Origin: Orbilia blumenaviensis
Taxonomy: Eukaryota > Ascomycota > Orbiliomycetes > Orbiliales > Orbiliaceae
Direction: 5' to 3'
Length of the DNA stretch: 64,000 nucleotides
Assembly (NCBI GenBank): GCA_036872755.1
Contig: JAVHNS010000015.1
Span: forward strand, 1,240,001 to 1,304,000
Translations under genes and position numbers: made by a program
Part shown: positions 1-11,543 of the stretch, one piece after another
Position numbering within the stretch: position 1 is the first letter of the stretch
Layout of the letters: each line of letters starts with the position of its first letter
Notes under the pieces: generated by a model
Seen by the model: the letters and a program-made list of their open reading frames with translations, nothing else
What the model was told of the DNA's origin: nothing
Database searches by the model: none

Positions 1-761
1 CCTTTTGCTGAAGCCCCGTCCTTGGCAAGGGCGAACCTCAGGGGATTGGGCCTCTTCCCTTTGGTAGGGTGAAGATAATCCTCATCAAAAAATGCTTGAG
101 GTATGCCAGAACTGCTACTGTTCGGGTTTGAGGCATCTTCAGCCATCCAGTTCCAATATGGAATCCCACACCCAATTAACGACTCCATATACATTAAGTG
201 AGCGCGATGCCAGGGCAAAAAGCCCTCCTGGTAATGAAGACACCAGTCTGTGTGGATATAGCAAAGCTCCTGCCACTTTGATCCCAAGTCTGTGGGATTT
301 AATTTGTCATCTATTGCTGCTCGATATGCATTCAGTTCATCCTCGCTAAGGGAGGAGATATCCTTGCGGACAATAAATGGCGGTGGCTCATAGGTAGGGA
401 ATTTTATTGGAGTATCCACAATGGGGTCGGCTTCAGTTTTCCGATGTCCCTGTGTTATCCAAAGATGAAATCGGTCAATCGCCTCTTTTGGGAAAAGGCG
501 GTCACGTTTGTCAGTCATCGGCATGTTTTCTGACTTTATTTGTAGGTAGATCTGCCTACTCCAAGTCGTGACAGAATTATGATCCGATAGATTGATCCCA
601 AAGTTATAGCTTTCTTTCGGATCTCCAGAATGCATTTTCTTAGTCCAAAATTTACCCACAGCTTCTCGATCAGCTTCTGGTTTAATCCAGTACGGTTTGG
701 CGAAGAAATTTTTAATCTCGTCTTCCCATACTGGGTTTGTTTGATTAGCACACGCTGTCAT
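1..761 (-). CDS. Tyrosinase / catechol oxidase, cut by the window edge
   Basis: Read on the minus strand from an ATG at 761-759, the frame is open without an intron to base 1, giving 253 residues of a longer protein. It carries the CuA site of type-3 copper enzymes: H170, the C174-x-H176 pair that forms the Cys-His thioether in fungal tyrosinases, and EGFLPWHRAHL with H185 and H188, followed by IPYWNWM. Enzymes of this family oxidise phenols to o-quinones, for example in melanin synthesis. The CuB half lies beyond the window, so activity cannot be judged. I see no signal peptide (the protein begins MTACANQTN), so a cytoplasmic location is likely. It is divergent from the laccase gene that starts at 1630, and the two share an 868-bp promoter region. 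The family call is strong; substrate and exact subclass are not known. Confidence 0.9.
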   Translation of the reverse strand, partial: MTACANQTNPVWEDEIKNFFAKPYWIKPEADREAVGKFWTKKMHSGDPKESYNFGINLSDHNSVTTWSRQIYLQIKSENMPMTDKRDRLFPKEAIDRFHLWITQGHRKTEADPIVDTPIKFPTYEPPPFIVRKDISSLSEDELNAYRAAIDDKLNPTDLGSKWQELCYIHTDWCLHYQEGFLPWHRAHLMYMESLIGCGIPYWNWMAEDASNPNSSSSGIPQAFFDEDYLHPTKGKRPNPLRFALAKDGASAK

Positions 762-1629
762 TGTCCTATGAGGGCCTGTGTTGGACCTTGCACAAGGTCA
801 CGCCTTAAAATTTGATGCGTTTGTGGGAAAGGAGCGATCAGATATCTTGAAAAGAATTGAGCAATTTCTCAGTGCTATACTCCCCTTTTTTTTTTCGCGG
901 TTCGGATGTGTTGAGATCGAGAACGAAGCGTCTAACTTCCCCGCCGAACACGCATTTAGATTTATACCGAAATTTGCTGATAATGGCACCGAGCTACCAC
1001 AAAAAAAAGTTACCGTGCCTCTTCGGATTTGACACTATTCGCAATCATGCATAAATTAAGGGCCTACTTGTTAGGTAAGTGGGTGGAGATATATGTCAGC
1101 TGCGCATGCTCTGGCTAACAGCCCATCGCGGGGTAACGGCTGGGGCTGGCCGAGTTTAGTCATTTCAGTCGATTTTTGAGAGCACCACCATGTTTCAGCT
1201 GCAGGCTTGCCAGCCCGCGGGCCTGCAAACCCCAGATCCGTAGCGAAATCCGTTTATCGTGGGGCATACCGCTGAGCTGTTCCTATATGCGGCGTTCAGC
1301 TGTTCCTGTATGCGGCGTTCAGCTATTCCTGTATGCGGCGCCCAGCTATTCCTATGTGCGATAAAACAAAAGCCACCAAACCAAATCGGCCAATCACACT
1401 GCGGGTCGCATTTGGAGCGGCGCGGCGGCAAATCCTCAATGAGAGCCTTCTATTCCCTCGGCCGACAAACAATCTCAAGGCTTTTTGTATTTTCAAACGA
1501 GGAGAAAGGAGTTAGGAAGCAAAACCCCTGTGTCCTTTTCGATCTAGATAAAAAGTTTCTAGTTCGGCGTAGTTGTAAGGTTCTGATCATTCAAACTTCG
1601 TTATATCTTTTTATCTCCCGATTGTTTCC
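762..1629. other. Shared upstream region of tyrosinase and laccase genes
   Basis: No convincing gene. The short open frames here lack family signals. The stretch holds a tandem repeat at 1275-1360 and a CCAATCAC box near 1394 that could serve the laccase gene. Being the only DNA between two divergent phenol-oxidase genes, it is the natural place for shared control, but I recognise no specific factor site. Confidence 0.5.
1275..1360 (+). repeat. 23-bp tandem repeat, about 3.7 copies
   Basis: Units begin at 1275, 1298, 1321 and 1344 and share the core TTCCTGTATGCGG with one to three changes per unit. A 19-bp repeat with a similar core in the opposite orientation lies downstream of the laccase gene at 4943-5018. 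Confidence 0.85.
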
Positions 1630-4422
1630 ATGATGAGTTGGTGGAAGGATGTATTATTCTCATGGTGGCTCATTCTATGCCATTTTTTTGGGTTCCAATC
1701 TATTGATGAATCTACCCTCAACCGGGCGAACATTCCCCAAGCCTCATTTTTTCAACTTCCAGATGTTTACGAGAATTTTGTCAACCCTGACCCTAACACA
1801 CACAGGATCAAAAACACATGCCAGGACAAAAGGTTTTTAGAACAAGTTCGTGCCCTCCAGTCCCCAGCAAACCGTAGTGAATGCAATACGCCCAGCACAA
1901 GACAAGTCTGGTGTAAAAATTTGAACCAAAACCCGTTCCATATATGTTATGACTACGAACGACCAGCGGAACAGAAAATACCAGTTCCGCACCCAAATAA
2001 TGTGGACGGTACAAAGAAGGTACAGCTTAATTTCGGGCGCAGAACGCCTATTCACTGTCGCTATATTAGATGCTTACCAACAACTATCCCGAAGGTTACA
2101 ATAGAAATATCATACGGAACGGTTGCGCCTGATGGCTATGTCAAGGAAAATGCAATGCTTATCAATGGAACATATCCTGGTCCACTGATTGAGGCATACT
2201 GGGGACAAACAATAGAGCTTACCGTGATCAACAACTTGGGGGTGAACAAAGGGGAGATCACCAACGGTACTGCGATTCACCCTCACGGATTAAGGTTGTG
2301 GGACAATGCTATCCACGATGGAGTTCCAGGTGTAACGCAATGTAAGGGTAGACCTTTGATTCACTATTCTGTTCCATCCACGAAATAGCTAAACTCTCTT
2401 CAGCGATATTGACTAACCGTCGGTGAAATTTAGGTCCTATACCTGTAAGCTTAAACTAATATTTGGACCAACTTACATATCCTGAATTCAAGCTAATGGT
2501 GTTAATTTGATATTCCGAAAGCCTGGTGGAAACCTTACTTATAAATGGGGTCTACACCAGTACGGGACGACATGGTATCACAGGTAAATTCTATTCAACA
2601 TGACTGCAAATTGGTAGAGGATATGCAATCTAACATAAGTTTCCCTTCCAATGGGTCTGCTGCGGCGAATCAGTCATTTATCTCTCCAGTATCCTAATGG
2701 CATTGTGGGTCTGTAGAATGCTATAATCTGCTCTTTAGCAAACAAACTAGCTGATATTTGATATTTAGCTCCAATGATTATCCACGGCCCCAAAAGTGCG
2801 AACTACGATGTTGATTTGAAAACGATACTCTTGACTGATTGGTATCATGAAAATCCATTTGCCATATACAGCGAACACCTTAAAACCCCACAAATCCCTG
2901 ATAGCACTCTTATTAATGGTAAAGGGAAGTTTAACTGCTCGTCTGTGACTGAGCCAAGCAAATGCAAAGAAGGCTCTTATTGGGAAACGACATTTGAACC
3001 TGAAAAATGGCATTTGTTACGGTTCGTGAACACAGCAACGGCGAGTACATTCCGTGTCTCCATTGACAACCACAATATGACTATAATAACGGCGGACTTT
3101 ACTGCTATACGACCCACGAGACCAGTCGAATTTTTCGACATCACAGTTGGTAAGTCCAGTAGTGAAGAATTTCTATTTCTGCTGATTGTGATGGCGTATA
3201 TAGTAATGAATTTTTACTTTTAGGGCAACGGTACGAGGTTTTAGTATATGCTAACCATACAAGTGGAAACTTTTGGTTACGTTCTGAGCCTCTGAAATGC
3301 AACTCAGGCCGTACAAAAGGCCATATAAAAGACGAGAATGTTGCTAAAGGAATTATCCGCTACGCTGGATCCATAGGATCTGGAGATCCAACTTCAAACA
3401 CTCATCTTGCTGAAGATTTATCATACAAATGTGACGACATGGAAATTGACGATCTTGTGCCGTTATTTTCCAGGGATTATGCATCCGTTGATTTTAAAAA
3501 GGTTTATAATGCTTCTAAAAAGTTTGAAGTAGCTTTGGTGAGTATACCAGAGAATCCAGCTATCGCCAAGTTGGAGATTGGACATCAAATGCCTCTTAAA
3601 GATGATATAGAATCGCTTTCGGCTTCAGAAGGAAAGCTTTGGCGCATTGCAGGAGTGCCTATGGTAGTCAACTGGTCAAACCCTGCTCTTTCGATTTTAC
3701 AAGATCATAGCAGTCGCAACAAAAAGATAGATCCTGGGGATTTCCCCGAAAGCTACGCAGTTGTGGAAGCACAGCCAAGCGAAGGTGGAAATCATGTAAG
3801 TTGATACTCCTCGCGGTTCGAAATCAAAATTCATCCTCTGAACACATACTAACTAACCTACTAATTATGTTCCTGGTAGATCATCTTCCACATAAACGGT
3901 ACCGCGGGACCGGGCTCTGCAAAGGGGGTCATGCACCCAATACATGTATAACTCCAGATGCACAAATTTTATTTGAATTAAGCCAGCATTAAAACTACGT
4001 TAGCTAACGTCATTGTATTTTAGATACACGGTCATGACTTTGTTATTCTAGCCCAAGGCCCCGGCAACTTTAATGAAACGAGTATCGAGGATGTAATTTA
4101 TAACCCAGTCAGAAGGGATGTTGCAACGATGCCCGCGGATGGGTATCTGATCATCTCATTTCCTGTCGACAATCCCGGTATTTGGTTGCTTCACTGTCAC
4201 TTAGGTATTAAGCCCAGTCCCAAAACTTGCCGCCGTGAGTGTAGCTAATTCGGGGTTCACCTAGCCTGGCATGCTAGCCAAGGGCTTGCACTGATGATAT
4301 TAGAGAGGCCGGCGGACTTAGGTGGAATCAGGGGCCCACCACCAGGAAACTGCAAAAGATGGAGAGAATATCTAGCCACAGCTTCGCCTCCACCATATCC
4401 AATGGATGACTCAGGGATATAA
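1630..4422 (+). CDS. Secreted laccase-type multicopper oxidase
   Basis: Eight exons: 1630-2341, 2493-2583, 2674-2708, 2769-3149, 3224-3795, 3880-3945, 4024-4204, 4265-4422; 731 aa. The first donor could instead be at 2348, adding two residues. The start MMSWWKDVLFSWWLILC is a hydrophobic signal peptide. All four copper segments are present: IHPHGLR (the usual HWHG has P in place of W), WYHSHL, HPIHIHGHDF and HCHLAWHASQGLAL. The residue ten after the type-1 Cys is Leu, as in high-potential laccases. Fungal laccases oxidise phenols and reduce oxygen to water outside the cell. The N-terminal part before the first copper motif is about 220 residues, longer than in typical laccases of 500-600 aa. 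Divergent to the tyrosinase. The family is certain; whether it is a pigment laccase or a ferroxidase-like enzyme is open. Confidence 0.92.
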
Positions 4423-4942
4423 ATAAGGATCTTCATCCTGTCATTTAAGTAGCTGCACAGTAATTGAAGATGAAAGTTTACCACTACATCGCGAAGGTAT
4501 CCCACAGGATGTATTCACAAAGTCTTTTTTTTGCGGCGTGGGAAGAACACCACGGTTGTATGTGGTTCATTATGTGTAGAATCATGCAACTATATGTAAA
4601 TTAATCCAAAAAAGAGAGTAATGCAGGACATTTTAACAAAAGATAAAGCTAAATTTGCGCTGTTTACTTTCTGTTGGGAATGGCTATCTGAGGCTATCGC
4701 GCCTGCACACGCTCAAAGCCAAATGCGGTTGAATTACTTCATAGTAGACATAGTTTATAGTCTAGACCATCGTCAAAGGCACAACTTGTAAATCAAATGC
4801 GAAAGGCTCCGAAAAAACGACGAATTAAGAATATCCATACGAAAGGAGAAGTGGGGTATTTAACTAAATACGTAATGAAGATTTCAGCTCGGGGAGTTTG
4901 CCTATTTGCTACAAGTCGCATATGCATAAAGATAGTGGCAAA

Positions 4943-5018
4943 GGAGCGAGCCGCGCACACAGGAGCAAGCCGCGTACACAGGAGCAAGCTGCGCACACAG
5001 GAGCGAGCCGCGCACACA
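4943..5018 (-). repeat. 19-bp tandem repeat, 4 copies
   Basis: Four head-to-tail units start at 4943, 4962, 4981 and 5000, with only A/G and C/T changes. Read on the minus strand the unit contains CTCCTGTGTGCGCGG, which resembles the TTCCTGTATGCGG core of the repeat at 1275-1360. The two arrays are therefore in inverted orientation around the laccase gene. Confidence 0.85.
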
Positions 5019-5483
5019 GGGATACCTATGTGCAAGCCATGGCCGCCACCATCGCAATCGCATTCCTGGAGAATTTCTGCGGAGATTGTGATTGGTCCAA
5101 ACGTATCTCATGCGTTTCTAACAGTGCCTTGTTGTATTTTTTTTGCTATGAGACGAAAACTGTGTCCTAGTCACAATGCGCCCACAATGTAGGACTTCGA
5201 AGCTGCAGGATGGTCATATGTTCTTAAAGTCAGCTTGTTCAGCTGATTACGTTACAAATATCAAATATTATAGCAAGAATTGAAGCCTGTTTATGCACGG
5301 GCGATCGAAAATGAGAAACAACAGTTTCTAACAACTAGATTGGGCATCGTCATGCGGATATGCATGCAAAAGCATCGATTCTGAGCTGAATTTATTTTAG
5401 AGTGTTGGAATCCAGAGTAGATATATTGTCAAAAGCAAGGAGAACCTGCGAGTCCTGACGTGCCGTATTCTAAAAGTTGACTA

Positions 5484-5490
5484 TATATAA
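5484..5490 (+). promoter_or_regulatory. TATA-like box upstream of the gene at 5648
   Basis: TATATAA lies 158 bases before the ATG at 5648 in an otherwise gene-free stretch. Position and sequence fit a core promoter element; there is no other support. Confidence 0.35.
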
Positions 5491-5647
5491 CCTTCGGAGG
5501 GCCCTTCTCTAATCTTAAATTTTCCAAATTATCACATTCGGCCCCAAACATTCCGCTGCATCGTATCATTATATACGGCTCGTTTTTGAATATTGATTAC
5601 ATTTCACCTTTCAAATTATCTCGGAGACCAGACACGTCGTATTTCAA

Positions 5648-7498
5648 ATGAGTGGCAGTGACTCTTTACCCGTGGCAAACACAGCCCACTCCCCACCGGC
5701 CGGGCTGACGGATATGAATCCTGAAACTCAGAAGAAGTGGTCTTTATGGATGGAGATGGTTCATGACACCCTTATCCACCCACAGAAATATAAGGCATTG
5801 TCCGCGACTGATAAGGATGGCTCAGGGTGGACGCATCCCCAACTCAAAGAAATTGATCCTACAAATGAGCTCTGCCGTTCACATAAGAAGATAGGACCGG
5901 ATGGCAAAAAAAATCCAGATTGCTGGGATTTTCGTCCAGAGTTGACCCATTTTCTCAATCGAAATGATCCTAGCAACAGGAACAAAAGGTTTGGTCAACC
6001 GGACACTATTAAGTGGATGGGGTTTCCTAGAATCATGGATATGGCTGTCTTTAGGGGCACTCATAGAGAGACTGGAGACCCCCAACTCATTGCTCAAAAC
6101 ATAACTTCCGAATGGACGGTACCAGAATCAGGGGATGGAAATAATGTTTATTGGCAGGCGGATAGGTTCCGAGTCTACCAAGATGAGTATTTGGAGTGGG
6201 CAGTTACCCGAGATGAGCAAGGCCGTCTTGTAAAAGTAACTTTTACCTGTGAAGGTCCAGAGGTAATTCAGCTCTTTATATATCAACAGATCAACTATCA
6301 TATTAATGATTACTAAAATTCTTACACATAGTACTGGGAGATGCTGGCGAGGCACCAGCCTGAGAAAGTTGTTGAACTCTACAAAAGCTTCGTTAGCGAA
6401 ACTGAAGCGTCAAAAATCACTAAAGAGGCTCTCTGGACCAAGATTGATAAATTTGGTAATTTGGTCTATAATCCGGAAAACGAATGGAATAGTCCAAAAC
6501 CCGAAAATGGATTTATCGCACATTTGATTCACCCAAACAGCACGCTATCGGCCGAAGTCACGATTGTAGCTGATGGAACTATCAAGCGCCCGGCCGAATT
6601 TTATAAAGATGCAAAGGTTTTATGCACCCGTGGAGGTTTTGGTGAGCCGTTTAGAGCATCCGATCCGGAAGTATGCCCTTTCTCCTTAGGTTCCGAGCAA
6701 AAGCCCCGTTCATAACGATTAACTTGCCTATCAATTTAATGATATAGATTGGCTGGAGGGCGTATGAAGCATGCGATTTAGGAGGCGATGCTGGAGTAGC
6801 TGTTGCTCTTGGAGAGCCTATCGGACTGTATGGTGACTAAAATAGCTGATTCAACCGCCTGTACTTGTATTGAATTGGCTTGACTAACCGTTTCCAATCT
6901 GGATAGATATATGGTGGGTTGTGATTGGGATAGGTTCAGGCTTCGTTCAGGCGAACCCCTTGATATGAAAAAATGGTGGCATGCTAAAAGAGTTGTCGGC
7001 GACGATAAAAACCAACAAACAGAGGGTCCATGGATCCGCGTTGAGGTCAAAGCACCAGAACACAGTGGCCTTACTCTCGAAGATTTGATGGTAATGGGCT
7101 TACAAAGTGAACCCTCTCCATTGAAATATGGATCTCAAATCGCTGAGCATATTATGGTCGGAGTAAGCGTTAATGGAACAGATATTGAGCCAGGCCAGGA
7201 GCCCGCAAATGACCCGGAAGATTGGGAACGTTTGACAGAAGTTCTGAAAGATGAGGGAAAAATGGAACAGTTTGATATTGACAAGTCAGAATTCTTGCAT
7301 TATATGCAATATAAGCTTCTCGCGAGGGCTAAAAAGGACGAGGAGGGAAATTCTGTCTGGGCGAGATGGGCGAAAGATCATCCAGAATTAAACTTTGCGC
7401 GAAAAAAGAATGGCGGCAATACCGGTCAGCCGTTGAAAGGAACTGGTAAGGGGGAAGTTGGCATATCTTGTTCAGCTATTAGAAACGCGAGAATTTAG
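5648..7498 (+). CDS. Conserved protein of unknown function beside phenol oxidases
   Basis: Four exons: 5648-6262, 6332-6670, 6748-6827, 6907-7498; 541 aa. Junctions were chosen by phase: GPE joins YWEML, SDPE joins IGWRAYE, and PIGL joins YMVGCDW. No signal peptide or membrane segment is visible. Segments such as HPNSTLSAEVTIVADGTI, CTRGGFGEPFRASDPE and ALGEPIGLYMVGCDWDRF look like the conserved core of a soluble domain that I have the impression also occurs in bacteria, but I cannot name a family or a reaction. Its place 1.2 kb downstream of a laccase, in the same direction, makes a role with the oxidases possible but unproven. The gene appears intact, with a normal stop after NARI. Confidence 0.8.
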
Positions 7499-8129
7499 GT
7501 AGTGTTCATTAGCTTATTACAGATTTCATTTTTTATAAGCCTGTATTAACTGTTTGTACTTTCATTCCGCCAACTAAATCTTCATTTGGGGCCCCGACCA
7601 AACCATAATTAAATTTATGAATATATTTTGAATATTAGAATGTTGTATCAACCCTAGATCACAAATTACAGTCTTTGACAGCAACTTGACTCGGCGGCTA
7701 AGTATATTCACGAAAATGATCTTGTAATAAGGTTATTGCGCTAGAATGTGATCTTCGAAGTTATGATCTATATAACTATAAGACCCTGCATCAAAATGTC
7801 GAGCCAGTATGAAAGATTGCATAAAAACACCCATATCATCGATCGAAAACATTCATACTTGATCGCAGAAAGCCTGGCATCTGTACTTACGACATCATAG
7901 CTCAAAACACTACCCTTAATCCTTACCGAAAATTAGGAAATAATCTTGAAAGTATATATTTATCAATTGAATGAAAATGGATATCTATAACCGTCTAAAT
8001 AATGCCAGAGGAAAAAAGAAGAAAAAATCGCGATCTATTTTAAAAGCCCCCAACCAGAACGCACCCCTAAACCTCGCTCATAAAAATGAAAGAGAATAGA
8101 GCCCCCCACAAAACAAGCCGGAAAGGGAT
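7499..8129. other. AT-rich intergenic stretch
   Basis: Separates two convergent genes. I see no open frame, repeat or site here beyond likely 3' untranslated sequence of both neighbours. Confidence 0.6.
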
Positions 8130-11100
8130 TTAATCGGCCTCATCATCAGTATCTGGAGGGCGTGGGGTGCCTTTGGGACTGTTAAGCCATTCGATATGCC
8201 TTAATCGTCGTCGCACCTCACGTTCCTTCAGCTCCTTCTTTGTAATCTTCTTCTTCTTTTTCGCCTTGAATTTCATTTCGCTGTTGTCCTCAACACCACT
8301 ATTGACTGCACTGTTTACCGCGCTGCTGACAGCGCTACTGCCAGGGATAGGGGTGTTCAAGCCGCTGGGTACACCGCTTCCCGGACGACTATCCTCAAAG
8401 CGATCGAGAGATATAGCTGAGTGGCCACGGTGTGTGACCTTGCCATCATTGACATGCCATTGTTCGGAAGCCAGCGCCCCGACGAATTCCTCGTTGTGAG
8501 AGATCATAACAACGCCGCCTTTGAAATCACGGATCGCGACAGCTAGGCCGCCAAGAGAATCGCGGTCCAAGAAGTTAGTCGGCTCGTCGAGCACAAGCAA
8601 ATGGGGATTATTCCACATAGCACCGGCGATGACAACCTTGACCTTCTGGCCACCAGAAAGGGAGCCAATTTCATTGTGATTAGCGATTTCGGGGTCTAGT
8701 CCTAGGTCCTGGAAATGCTTGCTGATCACCGACGGTTGTAGCTCACGGTAACCTAGACCTTCGCGCGAAGCCTCATGGTCGTCGAACTCCTGCACAAGCT
8801 TGGAGAAACCAAGTTCGATAAGAGTCTCCCGTGAAATCTGCGTGTTGTGCTTTGGCAGCAAACCGCGCCATTTGCTAGAGGTTTATTAGCGTTGAATTTC
8901 ATAGACTATTATATTGTGAATTCCAACTTACACTTCGTATTGAAAAGTCTTCTTGTACTTCTGACGACCCATGAGGGACTCGATCTGTCGTTGTCCATGG
9001 CCTTCGCCAAGATTGACGAACTTGTCCATTTGTTCCCGATCTTGGTCGGACAACACACGAGTTTGTTTCATATGGACTTCACGATCGTCGCCGTTAGCAT
9101 ATCGCCACTGCAGGTACTGATTCGGCGTCTTTTCCAAGTGCATTTCCACGTGCTCGAGAGCATGCTGTTTGATGTAACCAATTCGTAGGTTTGGATGTTT
9201 CTCTACTTTTCCTACACTGGGAATGACTTCGCCTGTTAAGAGTTTTATCAAAGTCGACTTTCCAGCACCATTCGGGCCGATAATGGCAACGCGGGAGGAT
9301 AACGTGAGTTGGCAGGAGACATCACTAAGAGATGGTTTAGGCGCCTTAGGATATGTGAACGAGACATCAGTCATTCGGATGATCGCGCGGGTGTTGGACT
9401 TGACGCCGGTTAGGATTCCTGGTGGTGGGAACTTGAATTGCACCATACTGTCGGAAAGGGTATAGTAACTCTTGGCTTCGGGTCGAATCTTAACAAAAGC
9501 TGCCAGGTTGCCTTTGTAATGTGCCAATTTCTTGCCCGGCTCATAATGGTAGATGTCGGTGGTGACTTCATCCAAGAAGCCTGAATCGTGGGATACGATC
9601 AAACTGGTGATATCAGTATGGGACTTTAGGTATTCCTCTAGCCATTTGATGTTGGCGACATCAAGATGATTGGTAGGTTCGTCGAGCAGTAGGACATCGG
9701 CTCTTTGAAGCATTGCACGGGCGAGAGCCAACTTCATCTTCCAACCTCCAGAGAGTGTCCCAACTTTGTGCGACTGTCTGCCTTCAGCGCCAGGTGTGAA
9801 GCCGACCTCTTCCAAAACAGCTGAGATGCGCTCCTTCCCTTCCTGAGCAATTGTCGGGTCTTTGGACACAAATTCTAGGATACTGATGTCGGCGTCCTCA
9901 CCTTGGTTATGCTCAACGTAGCAAGTGCGAAGAACATCCTGTGATGGGAACCCTTCTAGCTTGCCACTGGCAATACTCCTCATGAGTGTTGATTTACCGG
10001 CGCCATTACGTCCGCAGAGACCATAGCGATGGCCTTTGAGAAGTCGCAAATTGGTGTGAGATAGAAGGAGCATGCCTCCGTACCCGAGGGAAAAGTCTGC
10101 ATTCACAATTTCGACCTCGTCGGAGTCATCCTTCTCAGGCACGCCATACCTGCGGGCGTCTTCGTCGAAATAGTACTTTTGGACGGCTGCTGCAACGGTC
10201 TCGTGGACGTCGGCAGCCTGCCTCAGCGATTTAAGATAGGTAGAAATCCTTGTTTCTATTCTTGAAATTTGGCGGTGGTTGACATCCTCGGCTACCATCC
10301 CACATACGTACGGGGAGAGAAGTTTGTAACTGTCAAGATCGTCTCCCGAGAGGCTGGCGAGCTGGCTCATTTCGGTATCCATGACCTTGGACACATCCTC
10401 AGCAGTAGTGCGCTCAATAACGTCGGTCTTGTCGTTCGCCATGGCCTTATCCATGACGTTCAAAGCACGAGTTGCGAGCTCACGCACTTCTGGTAGAGAG
10501 GCCCTGTTCACGACATTTTTAACACCGGGTTGTAATTTCGGGAGGAAAGTCCTGGCTTCGATGGGGTCGTGGACAAGCTTGGTTAAGTTCTCGGTGATGA
10601 CAACTGTCCGACGAAGAACTTCTTGGGGCGTGGTAGGGGTATTAAGAGATCGCTCTAGGAATGGTGTAAGGAGCGCAAGAACGGGCGATGTCACTACGGC
10701 GACGAAGGTAGTCATCGAGAGAGCATGAATGGCCTTCTGTAAAGTTTCCGCTGAGGGCTTCTGCATAGTATCGACGAGGAGTGGGATCCGTGGGGCCACA
10801 TCATCATTGGATATTAAGGTCATGAGTGAGTTCATGGTCTTGAGGGCTTGCTTCTCGACCTCGGATTTTAAATCGTGCATGCCGCCTTCAACAATCGGAA
10901 TAAGCGTAGCGAGCTTAGCTCCCATAGCCTCTCGCAGAATATCTTGATCCTCCGCCTGCTCCTTTGTAGTTCCGATCGTCAACTTAGCTTTGTCAGCCAT
11001 CTTTTGGATCAGCTTGTAAGCGCCTACAGTACCCTGCCATTTACCCGCTGCCTTGGATATATAGGTGGTAAGCACGGGCAGGAGTCCGACAACGAGTGCT

Positions 11101-11543
11101 TCGGAGCTGAGATTGTCAAAGAGCGCGTTGAGCCCATACTGAGCGGCATCACGCACGATCGAACCCTTGTCCGCGAGTGCGTCGAGCGCACATCCCACCA
11201 TTCCACCATCCTGCAGCATTAGGACAACCTCGCTGATCGGAGCGCGGGACGGCAACCTCTCGAAGAGTGCACCCAGAAGATTCTGAGCGCTCTCGCGGCG
11301 GAAGCCATTCTTCTTGTCTGAGGCAGCTTTCTTAACCTCAGCGAGGATGCCATATTTGTGGAGGCCCCGGTGGCCGACGGAGGCGATTAGAAGCTCACAG
11401 AGAGCGTAAGCAGCGTCGATGGATGCTTCTGAAGACTTGGCGGCGAAGACGGTATCGACGAGGGAGGTAACGTCGGCTTGAGAGGGCTCAGAAGCCTCAC
11501 CGTCCGCGGCTATGACGGGAACGATCACAGGTACCGATGACAT
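8130..11543 (-). CDS. elf1/new1: EF3-like ABC-F ATPase of the New1/Elf1 type
   Basis: Two exons, 8932-11543 and 8130-8874 (intron 8875-8931); 1118 aa from the ATG beginning MSSVPVIV. An in-frame ATG 96 bases upstream is less likely. An N-terminal HEAT-type helical region is followed by two ABC domains: GRNGAGKST near 509, LSGGWKMKL near 597 and LLDEPTNHLD near 621; then GPNGAGKST near 761, a chromodomain-like insert (YEVKWRG) spanning the splice site, LSGGQKVKV and LVLDEPTNFLD. The lysine-rich tail ends LNSPKGTPRPPDTDDEAD. The GRNGAGKS loop (EF3 has GPNGCGKS) and this tail match, as I recall, New1 of yeast and Elf1 of fission yeast, ribosome-associated ATPases acting in translation termination/recycling or mRNA export, rather than EF3 itself. 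All ATPase motifs are intact. Confidence 0.88.

Larger units (their letters stand above)
4423..5647. other. Intergenic region between laccase and next gene
   Basis: No gene recognised. It contains the 19-bp tandem repeat at 4943-5018 and a GTGATTGG (inverted CCAAT) near 5089. The last 180 bases are AT-rich, with a TATA-like box upstream of the gene at 5648. Confidence 0.5.
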
